Shown here piece after piece: positions 44,082-53,389 of a stretch of DNA of 64,000 nt. The stretch lies in contig NZ_CP010827.1 of the NCBI RefSeq assembly GCF_000833575.1, positions 744,001 to 808,000 of the forward strand. Direction: 5' to 3'. Below the pieces are notes generated by a model. That model did no database searches. It was not told the origin of the DNA and saw only the letters and a program-made list of their open reading frames with translations. A program made the position numbers and the translations under genes. The first letter of the stretch is position 1; each line of letters begins with the position of its first letter. The DNA is from Corynebacterium singulare (GTDB lineage Bacteria; Actinomycetota; Actinomycetes; Mycobacteriales; Mycobacteriaceae).

Positions 44082-44339
44082 TTAGGCAGACACGCGGGCA
44101 CGGGCGCGGCTGCGGTTGCGACGCTTGATTGCGCGGCGCTCCTCCTCAGAGAGGCCGCCCCAGACGCCGGCATCCTGACCGGACTCGAGGGCCCACTTGA
44201 GGCATGAGGATGCAACCGGGCAACGGTTGCAGACCAGCTTGGCCTTAGCGATCTGAGTAAGTGCTGGGCCGGAGTTACCGACCGGGAAGAACAGCTCCGG
44301 GTCCTCGTCGCGGCAAACGGCTTCGTGGCGCCAATCCAT
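44082..44339 (-). CDS. whcE: WhiB-family iron-sulfur regulator WhcE (WhiB1 type)
   Basis: An 85-residue protein very close to WhiB1 of mycobacteria: MDWRHEAVCRDEDPELFFPV at the start and GVWGG near residue 58. Cluster-ligating cysteines are C9, C37, C40 and C46. The C-terminal RRNRSRARARVSA is basic and should contact DNA. In C. glutamicum whcE lies beside sigH-rshA and works in the stress response with SigH, the arrangement seen here. An AGGAG ribosome site lies 10 nt before ATG 44339. Confidence 0.94.
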   Translation of the reverse strand: MDWRHEAVCRDEDPELFFPVGNSGPALTQIAKAKLVCNRCPVASSCLKWALESGQDAGVWGGLSEEERRAIKRRNRSRARARVSA

Positions 44340-44849
44340 GATTGAAATCTCCTAACAAAATTGTGACAGCAGTGGGCGCACTAAGAACAGCTCACAGCAG
44401 TAGCTCACAGCCGTAAACTGTCCCAAGTGTTAGTGGGGTGGAAGTGGACTGGTCTGCGGTCAGTGGGGCCCTGTCTCGAGTTAGGGCCAGCGTCGACGCC
44501 GCCTTGGTTCACTTTCTGTTTACTCGGATTTTGCTCCGAGTTACGAACCGGTTTAACGGCTCGTTGTTTTTGCTACCTGAGAATAATGACATGTTTACTC
44601 AAAGTGCGCTAGGGGTAAAGGCTAAAAAGTGGCCAAAGTCACTAAAAAATAGAACGCTTGTCGCGCTTACGCCTCCGTCGGCTTGCTGAAAGAAGCCTGC
44701 CAATAATCTATCTACCAGCAACAACTCCTTCTGTGTGGTGAGTGTGGTGACCTGGATCGCGTCAAATCCATTCCTGAAGGACTGCCCCCGACATTGCCCA
44801 CTGGTTCGGTGAACTCTGGGGTGGAGTAAGCGAAGTAGACTTACACAAC
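44340..44849. other. 510-bp gap upstream of whcE, AT-rich centre
   Basis: No confident gene lies here. It holds the whcE upstream region, including the direct repeat AGCTCACAGC (two copies about 17 bp apart near 44388-44416), and the promoter of the gene at 44850. The middle (about 44510-44740) is markedly AT-richer than its surroundings and contains a hairpin ACTCGGA-TTTTGC-TCCGAGT (44522-44541). An 83-codon frame from GTG 44438 is open, but has no family resemblance and no ribosome site. A small RNA or remnant gene is possible. Confidence 0.4.
44836..44849 (+). promoter_or_regulatory. Leaderless promoter of the membrane protein gene
   Basis: TAGACT at 44836-44841 ends 8 nt before GTG 44850, with no ribosome-binding site. 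Confidence 0.6.
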
Positions 44850-45350
44850 GTGACTAAGAAGAAGAAAAATACTGGTAGCTCGAAGAAGTCTCGGACGGAG
44901 GCGCAGCCGCAGGGGAAGGCTCAAGGGAAAAGCGGGCATACTGCAGGCGCGCCGCGCTCCGTTGTGTTCTCGGCAGGCATCGCGATAGTGCAATCCATCG
45001 TGGTCATCATTTTCGGCATCTTCCTTATTGTCCGCGAGGTAACCGGTGCGGAGAATTCCTCGATGGTGTCTGACTCTGGTGCGACGGGGTTTGTGGGACT
45101 GGGGACAGCCATCTTCCTCTTTATCGTGTTTGGCTTCGTCATCGTTGGCTCATGGGCCTTTGTGAAGGGCAAACGCTGGGGACGCGGGGCCATCGTGCTC
45201 GTGGAATTCATCCTGGCGGCCATCGCCTTCCAAATGTTTAGTGGAGGATCACCGCTTTTGGGTGCCGTCACCTTGGCCAGCGCGGCCATTGTGCTCTACC
45301 TGCTCATGGCGGTGCCAGAAACAGCTCACTGGGCAGAGCGCAACTTTTAG
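44850..45350 (+). CDS. Four-helix membrane protein, function unknown
   Basis: A 166-residue protein from GTG 44850. A 35-residue Lys/Ser/Gly/Gln-rich cytosolic N-terminus precedes four predicted transmembrane helices (about 40-62, 82-105, 112-128 and 134-153). RGAIVLVEFILAAIAFQMF lies in the third. It has no enzyme or transporter signature. It lies convergent to the Rv3212-like gene and downstream of the whcE region, where mycobacteria and corynebacteria also carry a small membrane protein gene. Leaderless expression is likely. Confidence 0.75.
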   Translation: MTKKKKNTGSSKKSRTEAQPQGKAQGKSGHTAGAPRSVVFSAGIAIVQSIVVIIFGIFLIVREVTGAENSSMVSDSGATGFVGLGTAIFLFIVFGFVIVGSWAFVKGKRWGRGAIVLVEFILAAIAFQMFSGGSPLLGAVTLASAAIVLYLLMAVPETAHWAERNF

Positions 45351-45387
45351 AGCGCTTTCTGCCCACCTCCGCCTGCCTGTGCAGAAG

Positions 45388-46716
45388 CTACGACGCTACA
45401 AGGCCCACAGCGGTATCGCCGCGCTGTTCGATAATGGCCTTTCCCGCGAGCGTGAGCGAGATTGGCCCCGTGTAGCCGTCGCGGTCAACGGGGATAGTTC
45501 GCTCAGTTCTACCGCTGGACCAGTTCACTACGTCAATGCCCTCCTCGGTGGGGACTAACAGGCGCTCACCCAGGGTAATGCCCGTTCCAAGAGCATTGTC
45601 GAGAACGTGATCAACCTCCAGCGCGGTAGGGGTGAAGAGGTAGAGACGCTCGCCATCGAACCAGGACATGTGGTGGGGGAGATCTGCAATCGCCGGCGCA
45701 AACGGCGAGGCAGAGTCCGTAATCGCGGTGGAGGGTTCAACCTCCGTGGTGGACACGACTTCGCCGTCGAAGTTGTAGGAGATAATGCGCGGCGTGTCGG
45801 CGGGGAGGTACACGGCGGCGGCTTCTTGGCCAAAGGCGACAAGACGTGCGCCAGGGTCAGAAATCTCGATGTCCTTGGTAATTTCTGGCTTTCGGGAATC
45901 TTCCGGGGTGGCTTCTTGAATGCGCAACCACGTGGAATCTGGGGAATCGGGGCAGGACTCGGTAACAGCTAAAGACTCAGTACGTGTCAGTGCTGATGTA
46001 ATGGAGCAGTCCTCGTGGGGCTGCATATTTGGCTCCTGTTTGGCATCGACATCACCGTATTCAACGGTGCGCACGAGATCTGAACGCCACAATTCGACGC
46101 GACCAGTGGACACGGTTCCCACGCGGTCATTGGACGTAATGGGGACGACCTCATCGGCGCTGCGCGCGCTGCGCGTATCCGCGTACTCGCCGTTGGCGGC
46201 GTGCAGGGCCACGACATCACCACAGCCCACGCCTGTCCGATAGGTCGCCACAACCTTGTTCCACGCCGTGCCCAGTGAGCAAAGATCAGCATCGCGGCGC
46301 TCGTAAGACCAGACCGTATTCCCAGCGGAATCGGTGGCGGAAAGAGTGTCACCTTCGTGGCTAATCAGGAGTCCCTTCGAGGACACTGCCCGAGACTGGC
46401 CTGGCATCAGGGTGTTGGGCACGGAGAAAGACTCGGTGAGGGAGTCTGGGATGACGTCGAGAAGCTCCGGCTCCGCGTCGGTAGAGACGTTAACGGCCGG
46501 GGTGAGCTCCGCTTTGTGAATGGGGGCAGTGATCACTGCACCGCCGATGGCAATGGCGCACACCGCACTGATGATGCCGACGGCCGTCCAATCTGACTTG
46601 GTTGAGCGCAGAATCGGGGCCTTCCTTGGGGGCATAGTTGAGGGCGTGTCCTGCGTCTGCCCGGAGTTATCATCCTGTGGCTGCACGAGGTTATCGTCCT
46701 GCGCCTCTGGGCTCAT
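45388..46716 (-). CDS. Rv3212-like membrane-anchored beta-propeller protein
   Basis: A 442-residue protein with a hydrophilic Gln/Asp-rich N-terminus, one transmembrane helix (about residues 43-63) and a large outer domain. The outer domain has repeated strands of PQQ/WD40-like type (GLLISHEGDTLSATDSAGNT, then similar blocks to the C-terminus). It is placed directly downstream of the DEAD-box helicase gene with a 4-nt overlap, matching Rv3211-Rv3212 of mycobacteria. Cysteines in the outer domain (DADLCS, GVGCGD, HEDCS, ESCPD) may form disulfides. The molecular role is unknown. Confidence 0.78.
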   Translation of the reverse strand: MSPEAQDDNLVQPQDDNSGQTQDTPSTMPPRKAPILRSTKSDWTAVGIISAVCAIAIGGAVITAPIHKAELTPAVNVSTDAEPELLDVIPDSLTESFSVPNTLMPGQSRAVSSKGLLISHEGDTLSATDSAGNTVWSYERRDADLCSLGTAWNKVVATYRTGVGCGDVVALHAANGEYADTRSARSADEVVPITSNDRVGTVSTGRVELWRSDLVRTVEYGDVDAKQEPNMQPHEDCSITSALTRTESLAVTESCPDSPDSTWLRIQEATPEDSRKPEITKDIEISDPGARLVAFGQEAAAVYLPADTPRIISYNFDGEVVSTTEVEPSTAITDSASPFAPAIADLPHHMSWFDGERLYLFTPTALEVDHVLDNALGTGITLGERLLVPTEEGIDVVNWSSGRTERTIPVDRDGYTGPISLTLAGKAIIEQRGDTAVGLVAS

Positions 46717-48098
46717 CGGCGTCCTCCTTGACGGGAATTGCGTTTGCGGGAGCGGGTGCGGCGAGAAGCACGCGCGGAATCAGTGGCAGAGCGGCGCGAT
46801 GAGGGTGACCTGCGCGGTGCCCCTAACACCTTGGTTGCGGGGCCGACAGTGTCCTCGGCATCTGCCGGAATAGCGAGAGCCTCAGCGAGTTCCGGGGATG
46901 TACTGAACCACTGGGGCGGCTCCGGCTGACCCAAATCGAGTTCATCATTGATGATGCGCCATTTGCTCAGTTCATCGTAGCCCACCAGTGTTGCAGCGGT
47001 CCCGGTATGCCCCGCACGGCCGGTGCGACCAATGCGGTGAACAAACGTCATGGGGTCATCGGGGACCTGATGATTGATGACGTGCGTGACATCATCGACA
47101 TCGATACCGCGTGCAGCGACGTCCGTGGCGACGAGAATCTCCACGGTTCCCTCGCGGAAAGCGGACAGGGAGCGTTCACGTGCAGTCTGGTCCATATCGC
47201 CATGGACCGCGCCCACGCTAAAGCCGCGCTGCGCTAGCTCATCTGCTACCACCGCGGCTGCGCGCTTAGTGCGGGTGAAGATGATTGTTCGTCCGCGTCC
47301 CTCGGCCTGCAAGATTCGACTCAGCACGGCGACCTTGTCCATGCGGTGAGCTTGGAAAGTGACCTTGCGAGTGGAGGAGTGGGTCTGCTGGTCATCGCCG
47401 GACTCAGCCCGAATGTGGACTGGTTTGTTAAGGAACGTGCGGGCCAAGGTAACGATGGGCCCAGGCATGGTGGCGGAGAACAGCATGGTTTGGTGCGGGT
47501 TGCCGTGGAGAAGAGTGAGAATCTTCTCGATGTCCGGCAGGAATCCCAAGTCCAGCATCTCGTCAGCCTCATCGAGAACGAGGACGCTGACCTTGTCGAA
47601 GGACAGATGCTTCTTCTGGCACAGGTCGAGCAGGCGGCCCGGGGTGCCCACAATGACGTCTGCGCCGGCCTTAATCTGCTTGATCTGTTCTTCGTACGGG
47701 CGGCCTCCACACAAGGTGATGACGCTGAGGGGCAGGTTCTCGGCGGCAACGCTCAAGTCCCCGCTGACCTGAATGGCGAGCTCACGCGTCGGCGCGATGA
47801 CGAGCGCGCGGGGAGTCCCATCCAGTTCGGGAATGTCGGCATCATCGAAAACCCGGTCCAGCAGAGGGACCCCGAAGCCATAGGTCTTGCCCATACCGGT
47901 GCGGGCCTGGCCGATGAGGTCGTGACCGCTGAGAGCGATAGGTAGCGTGAGCTCCTGGATTGCGAAGGTGTGCGTGATCCCACGTGTGGCCAAAGCATCG
48001 CAGATCTCGGCAGCGACGCCGAGCGCGGCAAAGGTGGGGGATTCACTGGTACTCCCGCGCTGATCGCGGGAAGCGTTCGAGGTTTTCGGGGCATGCAC
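46713..48098 (-). CDS. rhlE: DEAD-box RNA helicase, RhlE-like
   Basis: A 461-residue DEAD-box helicase from GTG 48098. Q motif region HTFAIQELTLPIAL, Walker A ARTGMGKT, PTRELAIQ, DEAD (VLDEADEMLDLGF), SAT (FSATMPG), ATDVAARGIDV and HRIGRTGRAG are all present. The C-terminal tail of about 60 residues is rich in Arg and Ser, as usual for RNA-binding tails. It is coupled to the Rv3212-like gene by a 4-nt overlap. TACTAT ends 6 nt before the GTG, so the mRNA is probably leaderless. Confidence 0.93.
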   Translation of the reverse strand: MHAPKTSNASRDQRGSTSESPTFAALGVAAEICDALATRGITHTFAIQELTLPIALSGHDLIGQARTGMGKTYGFGVPLLDRVFDDADIPELDGTPRALVIAPTRELAIQVSGDLSVAAENLPLSVITLCGGRPYEEQIKQIKAGADVIVGTPGRLLDLCQKKHLSFDKVSVLVLDEADEMLDLGFLPDIEKILTLLHGNPHQTMLFSATMPGPIVTLARTFLNKPVHIRAESGDDQQTHSSTRKVTFQAHRMDKVAVLSRILQAEGRGRTIIFTRTKRAAAVVADELAQRGFSVGAVHGDMDQTARERSLSAFREGTVEILVATDVAARGIDVDDVTHVINHQVPDDPMTFVHRIGRTGRAGHTGTAATLVGYDELSKWRIINDELDLGQPEPPQWFSTSPELAEALAIPADAEDTVGPATKVLGAPRRSPSSRRSATDSARASRRTRSRKRNSRQGGRR

Positions 48099-48104
48099 AC
48101 CTTG

Positions 48105-48127
48105 ATAGTAGAGGACGTGGCTATAGT
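48105..48127. promoter_or_regulatory. Divergent promoters, rhlE / DUF3107 gene
   Basis: The minus-strand -10 TACTAT (complement of 48105-48110) serves leaderless rhlE. The plus-strand -10 TATAGT (48122-48127) serves the DUF3107 gene, which has a leader of about 80 nt and an AAGGAG site. Confidence 0.55.
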
Positions 48128-48212
48128 GGGGCCATTAGAGCGCTGGAGCGCGGGCGCCTGCCTGCGTCCCTCCGGCGAATGACGTGCGAACGATTAAAGG
48201 AGTACAGAAGGT

Positions 48213-48434
48213 ATGGACATCAAGTTTGGATTCGCTGATACGGCCCGTGAGCTGGTTATTCATGCTGAAGGAAAGCAGGAAGATCTCGCGCACACCATCA
48301 ACGGTGCTCTGGCGGAGAACTCGACTTTGGAGCTGGAGGATGCGAAGGGCCGCAAGTTCATCGTTCGCACCGACCGCGTGGTGTACGTAGAAATCGGCAC
48401 CGCACGAGCTCACACCGTGGGCTTCGCGGGTTAA
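48213..48434 (+). CDS. DUF3107 family protein
   Basis: A 73-residue protein, full length for DUF3107 (mycobacterial TB9.4, Rv3208A). IKFGFADTARELVIHAEG and the C-terminal FIVRTDRVVYVEIGTA are conserved. It probably folds as a small alpha/beta protein. AAAGGAG lies 10 nt before ATG 48213. It precedes the DUF3152 gene by 38 bp, but that gene has its own leaderless promoter. Function unknown. Confidence 0.88.
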   Translation: MDIKFGFADTARELVIHAEGKQEDLAHTINGALAENSTLELEDAKGRKFIVRTDRVVYVEIGTARAHTVGFAG

Positions 48435-48458
48435 GTACGCACAAGCCGCAACAGCGGG

Positions 48459-48472
48459 TAGCCTAAATGGCC
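48459..48472 (+). promoter_or_regulatory. Leaderless promoter of the DUF3152 gene
   Basis: TAGCCT at 48459-48464 ends 8 nt before ATG 48473. ATG 48467 is only 2 nt from it and is unlikely to be used. Confidence 0.55.
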
Positions 48473-49423
48473 ATGGACAATCCCGCGCACACTGATCAGC
48501 GCCCCCAGCAGCCCGTCCAGCGCACCTCAGCGCTGACGCGATTTGCCCGTGACTACGGCTGGTGGCGCGTGGTGGCGATCCCCGTCATGGCGGTCATCAC
48601 GGTGTGGATTATGGTTGATATCCTCCGATCTCCGTCGGAGGACGCACTGGAGCCGACGGCAGGGGAGGCCGACACAACGACAAGCGTCGTTGAAACGACC
48701 CCTGCGCGCCGAGGGCCGGATCCTGCCAATGCCAGCGCTGTTGCAGCGGCAAAGGATGGCCTTCCCGCCGGCGGTAAGTTTACGGAACAGGGAGAAGAAA
48801 CCTACCGTGACGCCGGCCCGTCCACGATGCACGTTGGCAAAGGCGGCACGAATACAGTCCGATTCTCCGTCGAGATTGAGAACGGCGTGGACACGTCCGC
48901 ATATGGTGGCGACAGCGCAGTGGTAGCGCTTGTCGACGCCACCTTGTCCGACCCCCGCGGTTGGACCGCCGCTGGTGAGTATGAGTTCATCCACGTTAAA
49001 GCGGACGATAATCCCGATACCCATATCCGCTTAACCTCGTTGGGCACAACGGCAAAGATGTGTGGCGCGCAGCTGCACACTGAGACCTCATGTCACACAA
49101 CGATTACCGGAGAATCGGCGGTTTACCTCAATGAATCGCGCTGGGTGCGCGGTGCTGCGCCCTATGAGGGCGACCTGGGTAATTACCGCCAGTACCTCAT
49201 CAATCACGAGTTCGGCCATGCTATTGGCTACGCAGCCCACCAGCCGTGCGGCGGTAACGGTAAGCTAGCGCCGGTCATGATGCAGCAAACGCTCAGTCTG
49301 AATAATGCTGAGCTCTTCACAAAGGACCCGAATGAGGTGTATCCGGATGAGGACGTGACTTGCGAGCCAAACCCGTGGCCCTATCCGAACCCGGCTAACC
49401 ACGACCACAGCAAGCCGGAATAG
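48473..49423 (+). CDS. DUF3152 membrane-anchored predicted zinc metalloprotease
   Basis: A 316-residue protein with a short cytosolic tail, a transmembrane helix at about residues 32-50, a Thr/Glu/Pro linker and an outer DUF3152 domain. The domain ends with HEFGHAIGYAAHQPC, an HExxH zinc site followed by a further His. Three or more cysteines (MCGAQ, TSCHT, PCGGN, VTCEP) probably form disulfides. This agrees with a secreted metallopeptidase, as in Rv3207c. No substrate is known. It is followed after 24 bp by the TIGR02569 gene. Confidence 0.85.
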   Translation: MDNPAHTDQRPQQPVQRTSALTRFARDYGWWRVVAIPVMAVITVWIMVDILRSPSEDALEPTAGEADTTTSVVETTPARRGPDPANASAVAAAKDGLPAGGKFTEQGEETYRDAGPSTMHVGKGGTNTVRFSVEIENGVDTSAYGGDSAVVALVDATLSDPRGWTAAGEYEFIHVKADDNPDTHIRLTSLGTTAKMCGAQLHTETSCHTTITGESAVYLNESRWVRGAAPYEGDLGNYRQYLINHEFGHAIGYAAHQPCGGNGKLAPVMMQQTLSLNNAELFTKDPNEVYPDEDVTCEPNPWPYPNPANHDHSKPE

Positions 49424-49447
49424 CCCAACAAGAAGGACTGAAGAACC

Positions 49448-50221
49448 ATGCCGCTGCCGCCCGAACCTGTCCTGGCCACGTTCAACGCTGAGGTCCGCTC
49501 CCGCCGAGCGGGCGGTGAGGTGCTGGGGCCTGCCTGGGATAACGGCATCCTCGTTGGCGATGTCGTGTTTGCTGAAGCGCGCGACTGGTCCGGCTGGTCT
49601 GCCAAAGTCCGTGACAAGCTTAGTGTTCCCGGTATGCGTATCGCCCGTCCTGTACTCACTACAGATGGCCGCTACACTGCTGCTGGCTGGAAGGCCACGC
49701 AATTTGTCCCTGGTCAGCTGCGCGGGCGTATTGATGAGACAGTGCACGTGGCACTGCGTTTAGAAGCCGTCCTGGCTACCGCACCGCTTCCTACCTTCGG
49801 CCAGCGCGACGACATCTTCGCCCGGGCAGAGCGTGCTGCGTGGGAGGAGACAGGTGAGGCTTATTCGGACGCCGAGCTTGCACAGCTTCCGCTAATGACC
49901 GCACATGTCGATGTCGTGGGGACGACGATTTTCTCTGGGGCACATCCCCCTGCGGTGACCGATATCGTGCCCTCGGCGGCTCCTCGCCCGCAGGGTTGGT
50001 CTGCAGCGTTGGTCATGGTGGATGGACTTATCGCGGACGCCGTCGACGCGGATATCTGTAGCCGCTTTGCTGCAGTGCCGGGCCTGCGCCAGCTGTTGCT
50101 GCGTGCCGTGGCGTACCGTCGCTACGTCAATACTCTGCATCCTTCCTCGAAGTCGACGGTGCGTTCGAATATTGAGAAGGTGGAAGAGGCCCTCGTGTCC
50201 GCGGTATCTGACAGACTATAA
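49448..50221 (+). CDS. TIGR02569 family protein
   Basis: A 257-residue protein. The central region (SGWSAKVRDKLSVPGMRIARPV, then DGRYTAAGWKATQFVPGQ) and C-terminal part match the TIGR02569 family of actinobacteria (Rv3205c), which has a kinase-like or aminoglycoside-phosphotransferase-like flavour but no established activity. It lies between the DUF3152 gene and adnA, the same order as in mycobacteria. AAGGACTGAAGAACC gives the ribosome site. Its stop is 3 bp before the adnA start, so it is co-transcribed with it. Confidence 0.8.
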   Translation: MPLPPEPVLATFNAEVRSRRAGGEVLGPAWDNGILVGDVVFAEARDWSGWSAKVRDKLSVPGMRIARPVLTTDGRYTAAGWKATQFVPGQLRGRIDETVHVALRLEAVLATAPLPTFGQRDDIFARAERAAWEETGEAYSDAELAQLPLMTAHVDVVGTTIFSGAHPPAVTDIVPSAAPRPQGWSAALVMVDGLIADAVDADICSRFAAVPGLRQLLLRAVAYRRYVNTLHPSSKSTVRSNIEKVEEALVSAVSDRL

Positions 50222-50224
50222 GGC

Positions 50225-53200
50225 GTGAATTACAGCAGTCAGTCCGCCACCCGCGCCGGCGTCACGCTTCCTCCATCGCCGGATGTCCGCCTCGTTCCCC
50301 GCACTCGTCGTGTTTCCCGGCGTACGTGGGATGTTCCGCTACCGAAGGAGGGAACCTGGCGAGTACTAGGCACAGCGGGGTCGGGCGTGTCGAGCTTGCT
50401 TATCGACGTTGTCGTGGAACAACTCACCAGCGGCGCCGATGCTTCCGGCATCCTCGTTGTCGCACCATCGAAAGAGTCTGGTTCCTTACTTCGCCGTGAG
50501 CTAGCCGAACATCTTGATGACTATGCCGCACAAGCTTCCATGGTGCGCTCCGTGCACTCCTTGGCTTTCGCACTCCTGCGCCGTGGAAGTGATGAGGAGC
50601 TACGGCTAATTACCGGTGCCGAACAGGATGCAGTCATCCGCGAGCTTCTTGCCGGCCACGCGGCCGATGGTCGAGGTGCGTGGCCGGCAGACATCCGCCC
50701 AGCTTTGGACTACGTAGGCTTTGCCCGTCAATTGCGTGACCTCCTGTTGCGCGCCATCGAACGCGGGTTGGGCCCCAGCGATCTAGAGGAACTCGGTGCT
50801 CAGTACGAGCGCCCCATGTGGTCCGCAGCCGGAGACTTTCTCCGCGAATACGAACGCATCCAGGCGCTTGCAGGTTCGCACTCGTACTCCGCGGCGGAGC
50901 TTGTCAGTCAGGTACTTTTGCGCCCAGAGCTGCTCCAGGAGCACCCATGGCACACCATTGTGGTGGATGATGCTCAGCTGTTGGACCCCACCTCCGGACA
51001 GCTCATTGCGGAACTAGCAAAAACTGCCCGCCTCACCGTCATTGGCGGTGACCCAGATCAGGCCGTGTTTGCTTTTCGCGGCGCCAACTCGGAGTTCTTG
51101 ACCACGTGGGAGGCGGGCAACGAACTGCGCCTCGAAGCTCCGCAACGCAAGCCCGCCCCGGCCTGTGTCAGCGTCGTGGATTCTCGCCGCACGTTGCGCG
51201 ACGTTGTGGCCAATACGGTCCGCCGCCGTCATCTAGAAGACAACGTGGGCTGGCGCGATATTGCAGTCATCGTGCGCTCGACGGGAGACATCGGACCGGT
51301 TCGCCGCACCCTGTTAGCGGCGGGCGTTCCTGTGCACATCAACCCTACGGACGTTGTGCTGGCAGAACAGCGTTTGGTGAAGGCCGTCATGCTGGCGCTG
51401 CGTGCGCTAGAGTCCGAGCTTGACCCAGCAGACCTTGAGGAACTCATCACCGGGCCAGTAGGCGGTGCCGATCCGGTCACGTTGCGTCGTCTTATTCGCG
51501 GCTTGCGCCGTTGGAAGCCGGAGCAGCGCGGCATGGATACGCTGCGCGAGCTGCTCGAGGGTGAGCTGCCGGATTTCAATAACCTCCTTACCGAGCGCGA
51601 AGAAGCCATCTTGGCGCGTATTCGTGGCGTCCTCTCTGCCGGGCGTGAAGCCCTGCGCACCGGGGCCGCTGTGGAAGAAGTCCTGTGGGAAGTGTGGCAA
51701 GCTACCGGCCTTGATACCCGCCTGCAAGCCGCAGCATTACGCGGTGGTGCGGCTGGCTCGCAAGCAGACCGTGACCTTGATGCCATGATGGCGCTCTTTG
51801 ATGCTGCGGGTGACTACGCCGAACGCCGCCCCTCAGCCTCGTTGGAGTCTTTCATTCTCCACATTACGGAACAAGAGCTGCCCACCGGTGTGCGTGACCG
51901 CCGTTCTGCGCTGCCAGATGCGGTGGAGATTCTCACTGCTCATGGCGCGGTGGGACGCGAATGGGACACCGTCGTTGTCGCTGGCGTACAGGAAGGAACC
52001 TGGCCCTCGGTGGGAGAGACTGGTTCGCTGTTCGGACAGGAGGACCTCATCGATCTGCTCGATCGTGGCATCGCACCGGGCACTCCGGTCAGCCATGTTT
52101 CCGGGCGCTTGGCAGAAGAGCGGCGTCTTTTCCACGTGGCCACGACTCGTCATCTGCATCGACTGCTCATTGTGTCGGTGGATTCCCCCGAAAGTGATGA
52201 GGTGGAAGAACCTTCCCGCTTTATCGCGGAGTTCCTGTCAGCTGGCGGCGTGGATGTTCCCGGAGCCCGGGCGCGCCGGGAAGCAGGTCAGCGGCTGTCG
52301 CGCCAGGCCCTGCCGCGCGAGTTAGGCCTGGAGCTTCCGGAGCCAAGTCCGGTAACGGTGCGTCGCGGTGGCGACAACGATGAGGAACTGGATCCTCTGG
52401 AAATCTCGGTGCTTTCTGTGCCATCCTTTGTTGCACAATTGCGCCGGTGCGCCACCGACCCAGAGTCAGGGGAGGCCGAACGTTCTCAGGCAGTACGCCA
52501 ACTAGCCCGACTTGCTGAGGCTGGTGTCCCGGGCGCTCACCCGGATCAGTGGTGGGCCGCACGTTCCGTGGCCTCGGAGCAGCAGCTGCGTGGCTCCACC
52601 AGCGTGTCGCCGTCTCGGGTGGAGGCACTCATGGCGTGCCCTCTCAACGCCGTGTTGGGAAGCCTTGCTGAAGAAGAGACGACGAATATCAATCTTATTC
52701 GCGGCAACCTTGCCCATGCTTTCCTTGAAGCACTGGGGCGTCGAGTTGAACCTGGAGCTGCGAAGCAACTCGTGGTCGACGCCTTCGCATCCCTGCTTGA
52801 CGGTCCTTTGTGGCATCGGGATGCCGAGCTTGCCGATTTTGAGCGGCTTATTGATCGCACCTATAGCTGGACTCTGAGCAACAAATTGGAGTCCGTTGGC
52901 GTCGAGGTCCCCGTGACCGTTGACGTCGCGGCTGAGGTGACCATACGTGGATACATCGACCGGCTCATGAAAGACGGTGAGGAGTACGCCGTGGTCGATC
53001 TCAAGACTGGGGGGCAGGTAGCAACGCAAAACAGCGTTCGGGACAACACGCAGCTGATGACTTACCAGCTGGCCCTTGCTCACGGAGAATTGGTCATGGA
53101 GGACACAGCTGATGGGGAATGGGTCAAGGAAATCCGCACTGGCGGCGGTGTCCCCCGTGCTACAAGCCGGTTGATATTCCCTCGCTCCTCGGCTGCCTCC

Positions 53201-53389
53201 GTGACGGAACGTGAACAAACAGCGAAGCCGCCCGAGGAACTCGAGGAATTCGCAGCACAGTTACCGGCCCTCGTCGCAGAGCTGCGCGGACCCAGGCTCA
53301 CTGCCCGTGAGAATGACGGCTGCGATCGATGCGCTATCCGCTCCATCTGTCCCATCATGAACGAAGGAGGTCTGGTGACCAATGCCTAA
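50225..53389 (+). CDS. adnA: AdnA subunit of AdnAB helicase-nuclease
   Basis: A 1054-residue protein from GTG 50225, with a UvrD-like motor and a C-terminal RecB-type nuclease domain. Together with AdnB it resects double-strand breaks. The motor shows a Walker B-like IVVDDAQLLD, VIGGDPDQAVFAFRGA and GREWDTVVVAGVQEG, but the Walker A site reads GTAGSGVSSLL and lacks the lysine. The nuclease has VVDLKTGG. Four cysteines (MACPLN, CDRC, CPIM) fit an iron-sulfur staple. It overlaps adnB by 8 nt. Confidence 0.9.
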   Translation: MNYSSQSATRAGVTLPPSPDVRLVPRTRRVSRRTWDVPLPKEGTWRVLGTAGSGVSSLLIDVVVEQLTSGADASGILVVAPSKESGSLLRRELAEHLDDYAAQASMVRSVHSLAFALLRRGSDEELRLITGAEQDAVIRELLAGHAADGRGAWPADIRPALDYVGFARQLRDLLLRAIERGLGPSDLEELGAQYERPMWSAAGDFLREYERIQALAGSHSYSAAELVSQVLLRPELLQEHPWHTIVVDDAQLLDPTSGQLIAELAKTARLTVIGGDPDQAVFAFRGANSEFLTTWEAGNELRLEAPQRKPAPACVSVVDSRRTLRDVVANTVRRRHLEDNVGWRDIAVIVRSTGDIGPVRRTLLAAGVPVHINPTDVVLAEQRLVKAVMLALRALESELDPADLEELITGPVGGADPVTLRRLIRGLRRWKPEQRGMDTLRELLEGELPDFNNLLTEREEAILARIRGVLSAGREALRTGAAVEEVLWEVWQATGLDTRLQAAALRGGAAGSQADRDLDAMMALFDAAGDYAERRPSASLESFILHITEQELPTGVRDRRSALPDAVEILTAHGAVGREWDTVVVAGVQEGTWPSVGETGSLFGQEDLIDLLDRGIAPGTPVSHVSGRLAEERRLFHVATTRHLHRLLIVSVDSPESDEVEEPSRFIAEFLSAGGVDVPGARARREAGQRLSRQALPRELGLELPEPSPVTVRRGGDNDEELDPLEISVLSVPSFVAQLRRCATDPESGEAERSQAVRQLARLAEAGVPGAHPDQWWAARSVASEQQLRGSTSVSPSRVEALMACPLNAVLGSLAEEETTNINLIRGNLAHAFLEALGRRVEPGAAKQLVVDAFASLLDGPLWHRDAELADFERLIDRTYSWTLSNKLESVGVEVPVTVDVAAEVTIRGYIDRLMKDGEEYAVVDLKTGGQVATQNSVRDNTQLMTYQLALAHGELVMEDTADGEWVKEIRTGGGVPRATSRLIFPRSSAASVTEREQTAKPPEELEEFAAQLPALVAELRGPRLTARENDGCDRCAIRSICPIMNEGGLVTNA

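Noticed and set aside
44438..44689. 83-codon frame in the whcE upstream gap
   Set aside because: It has no ribosome site, no family likeness and atypical composition. Kept only as a remark under the gap.
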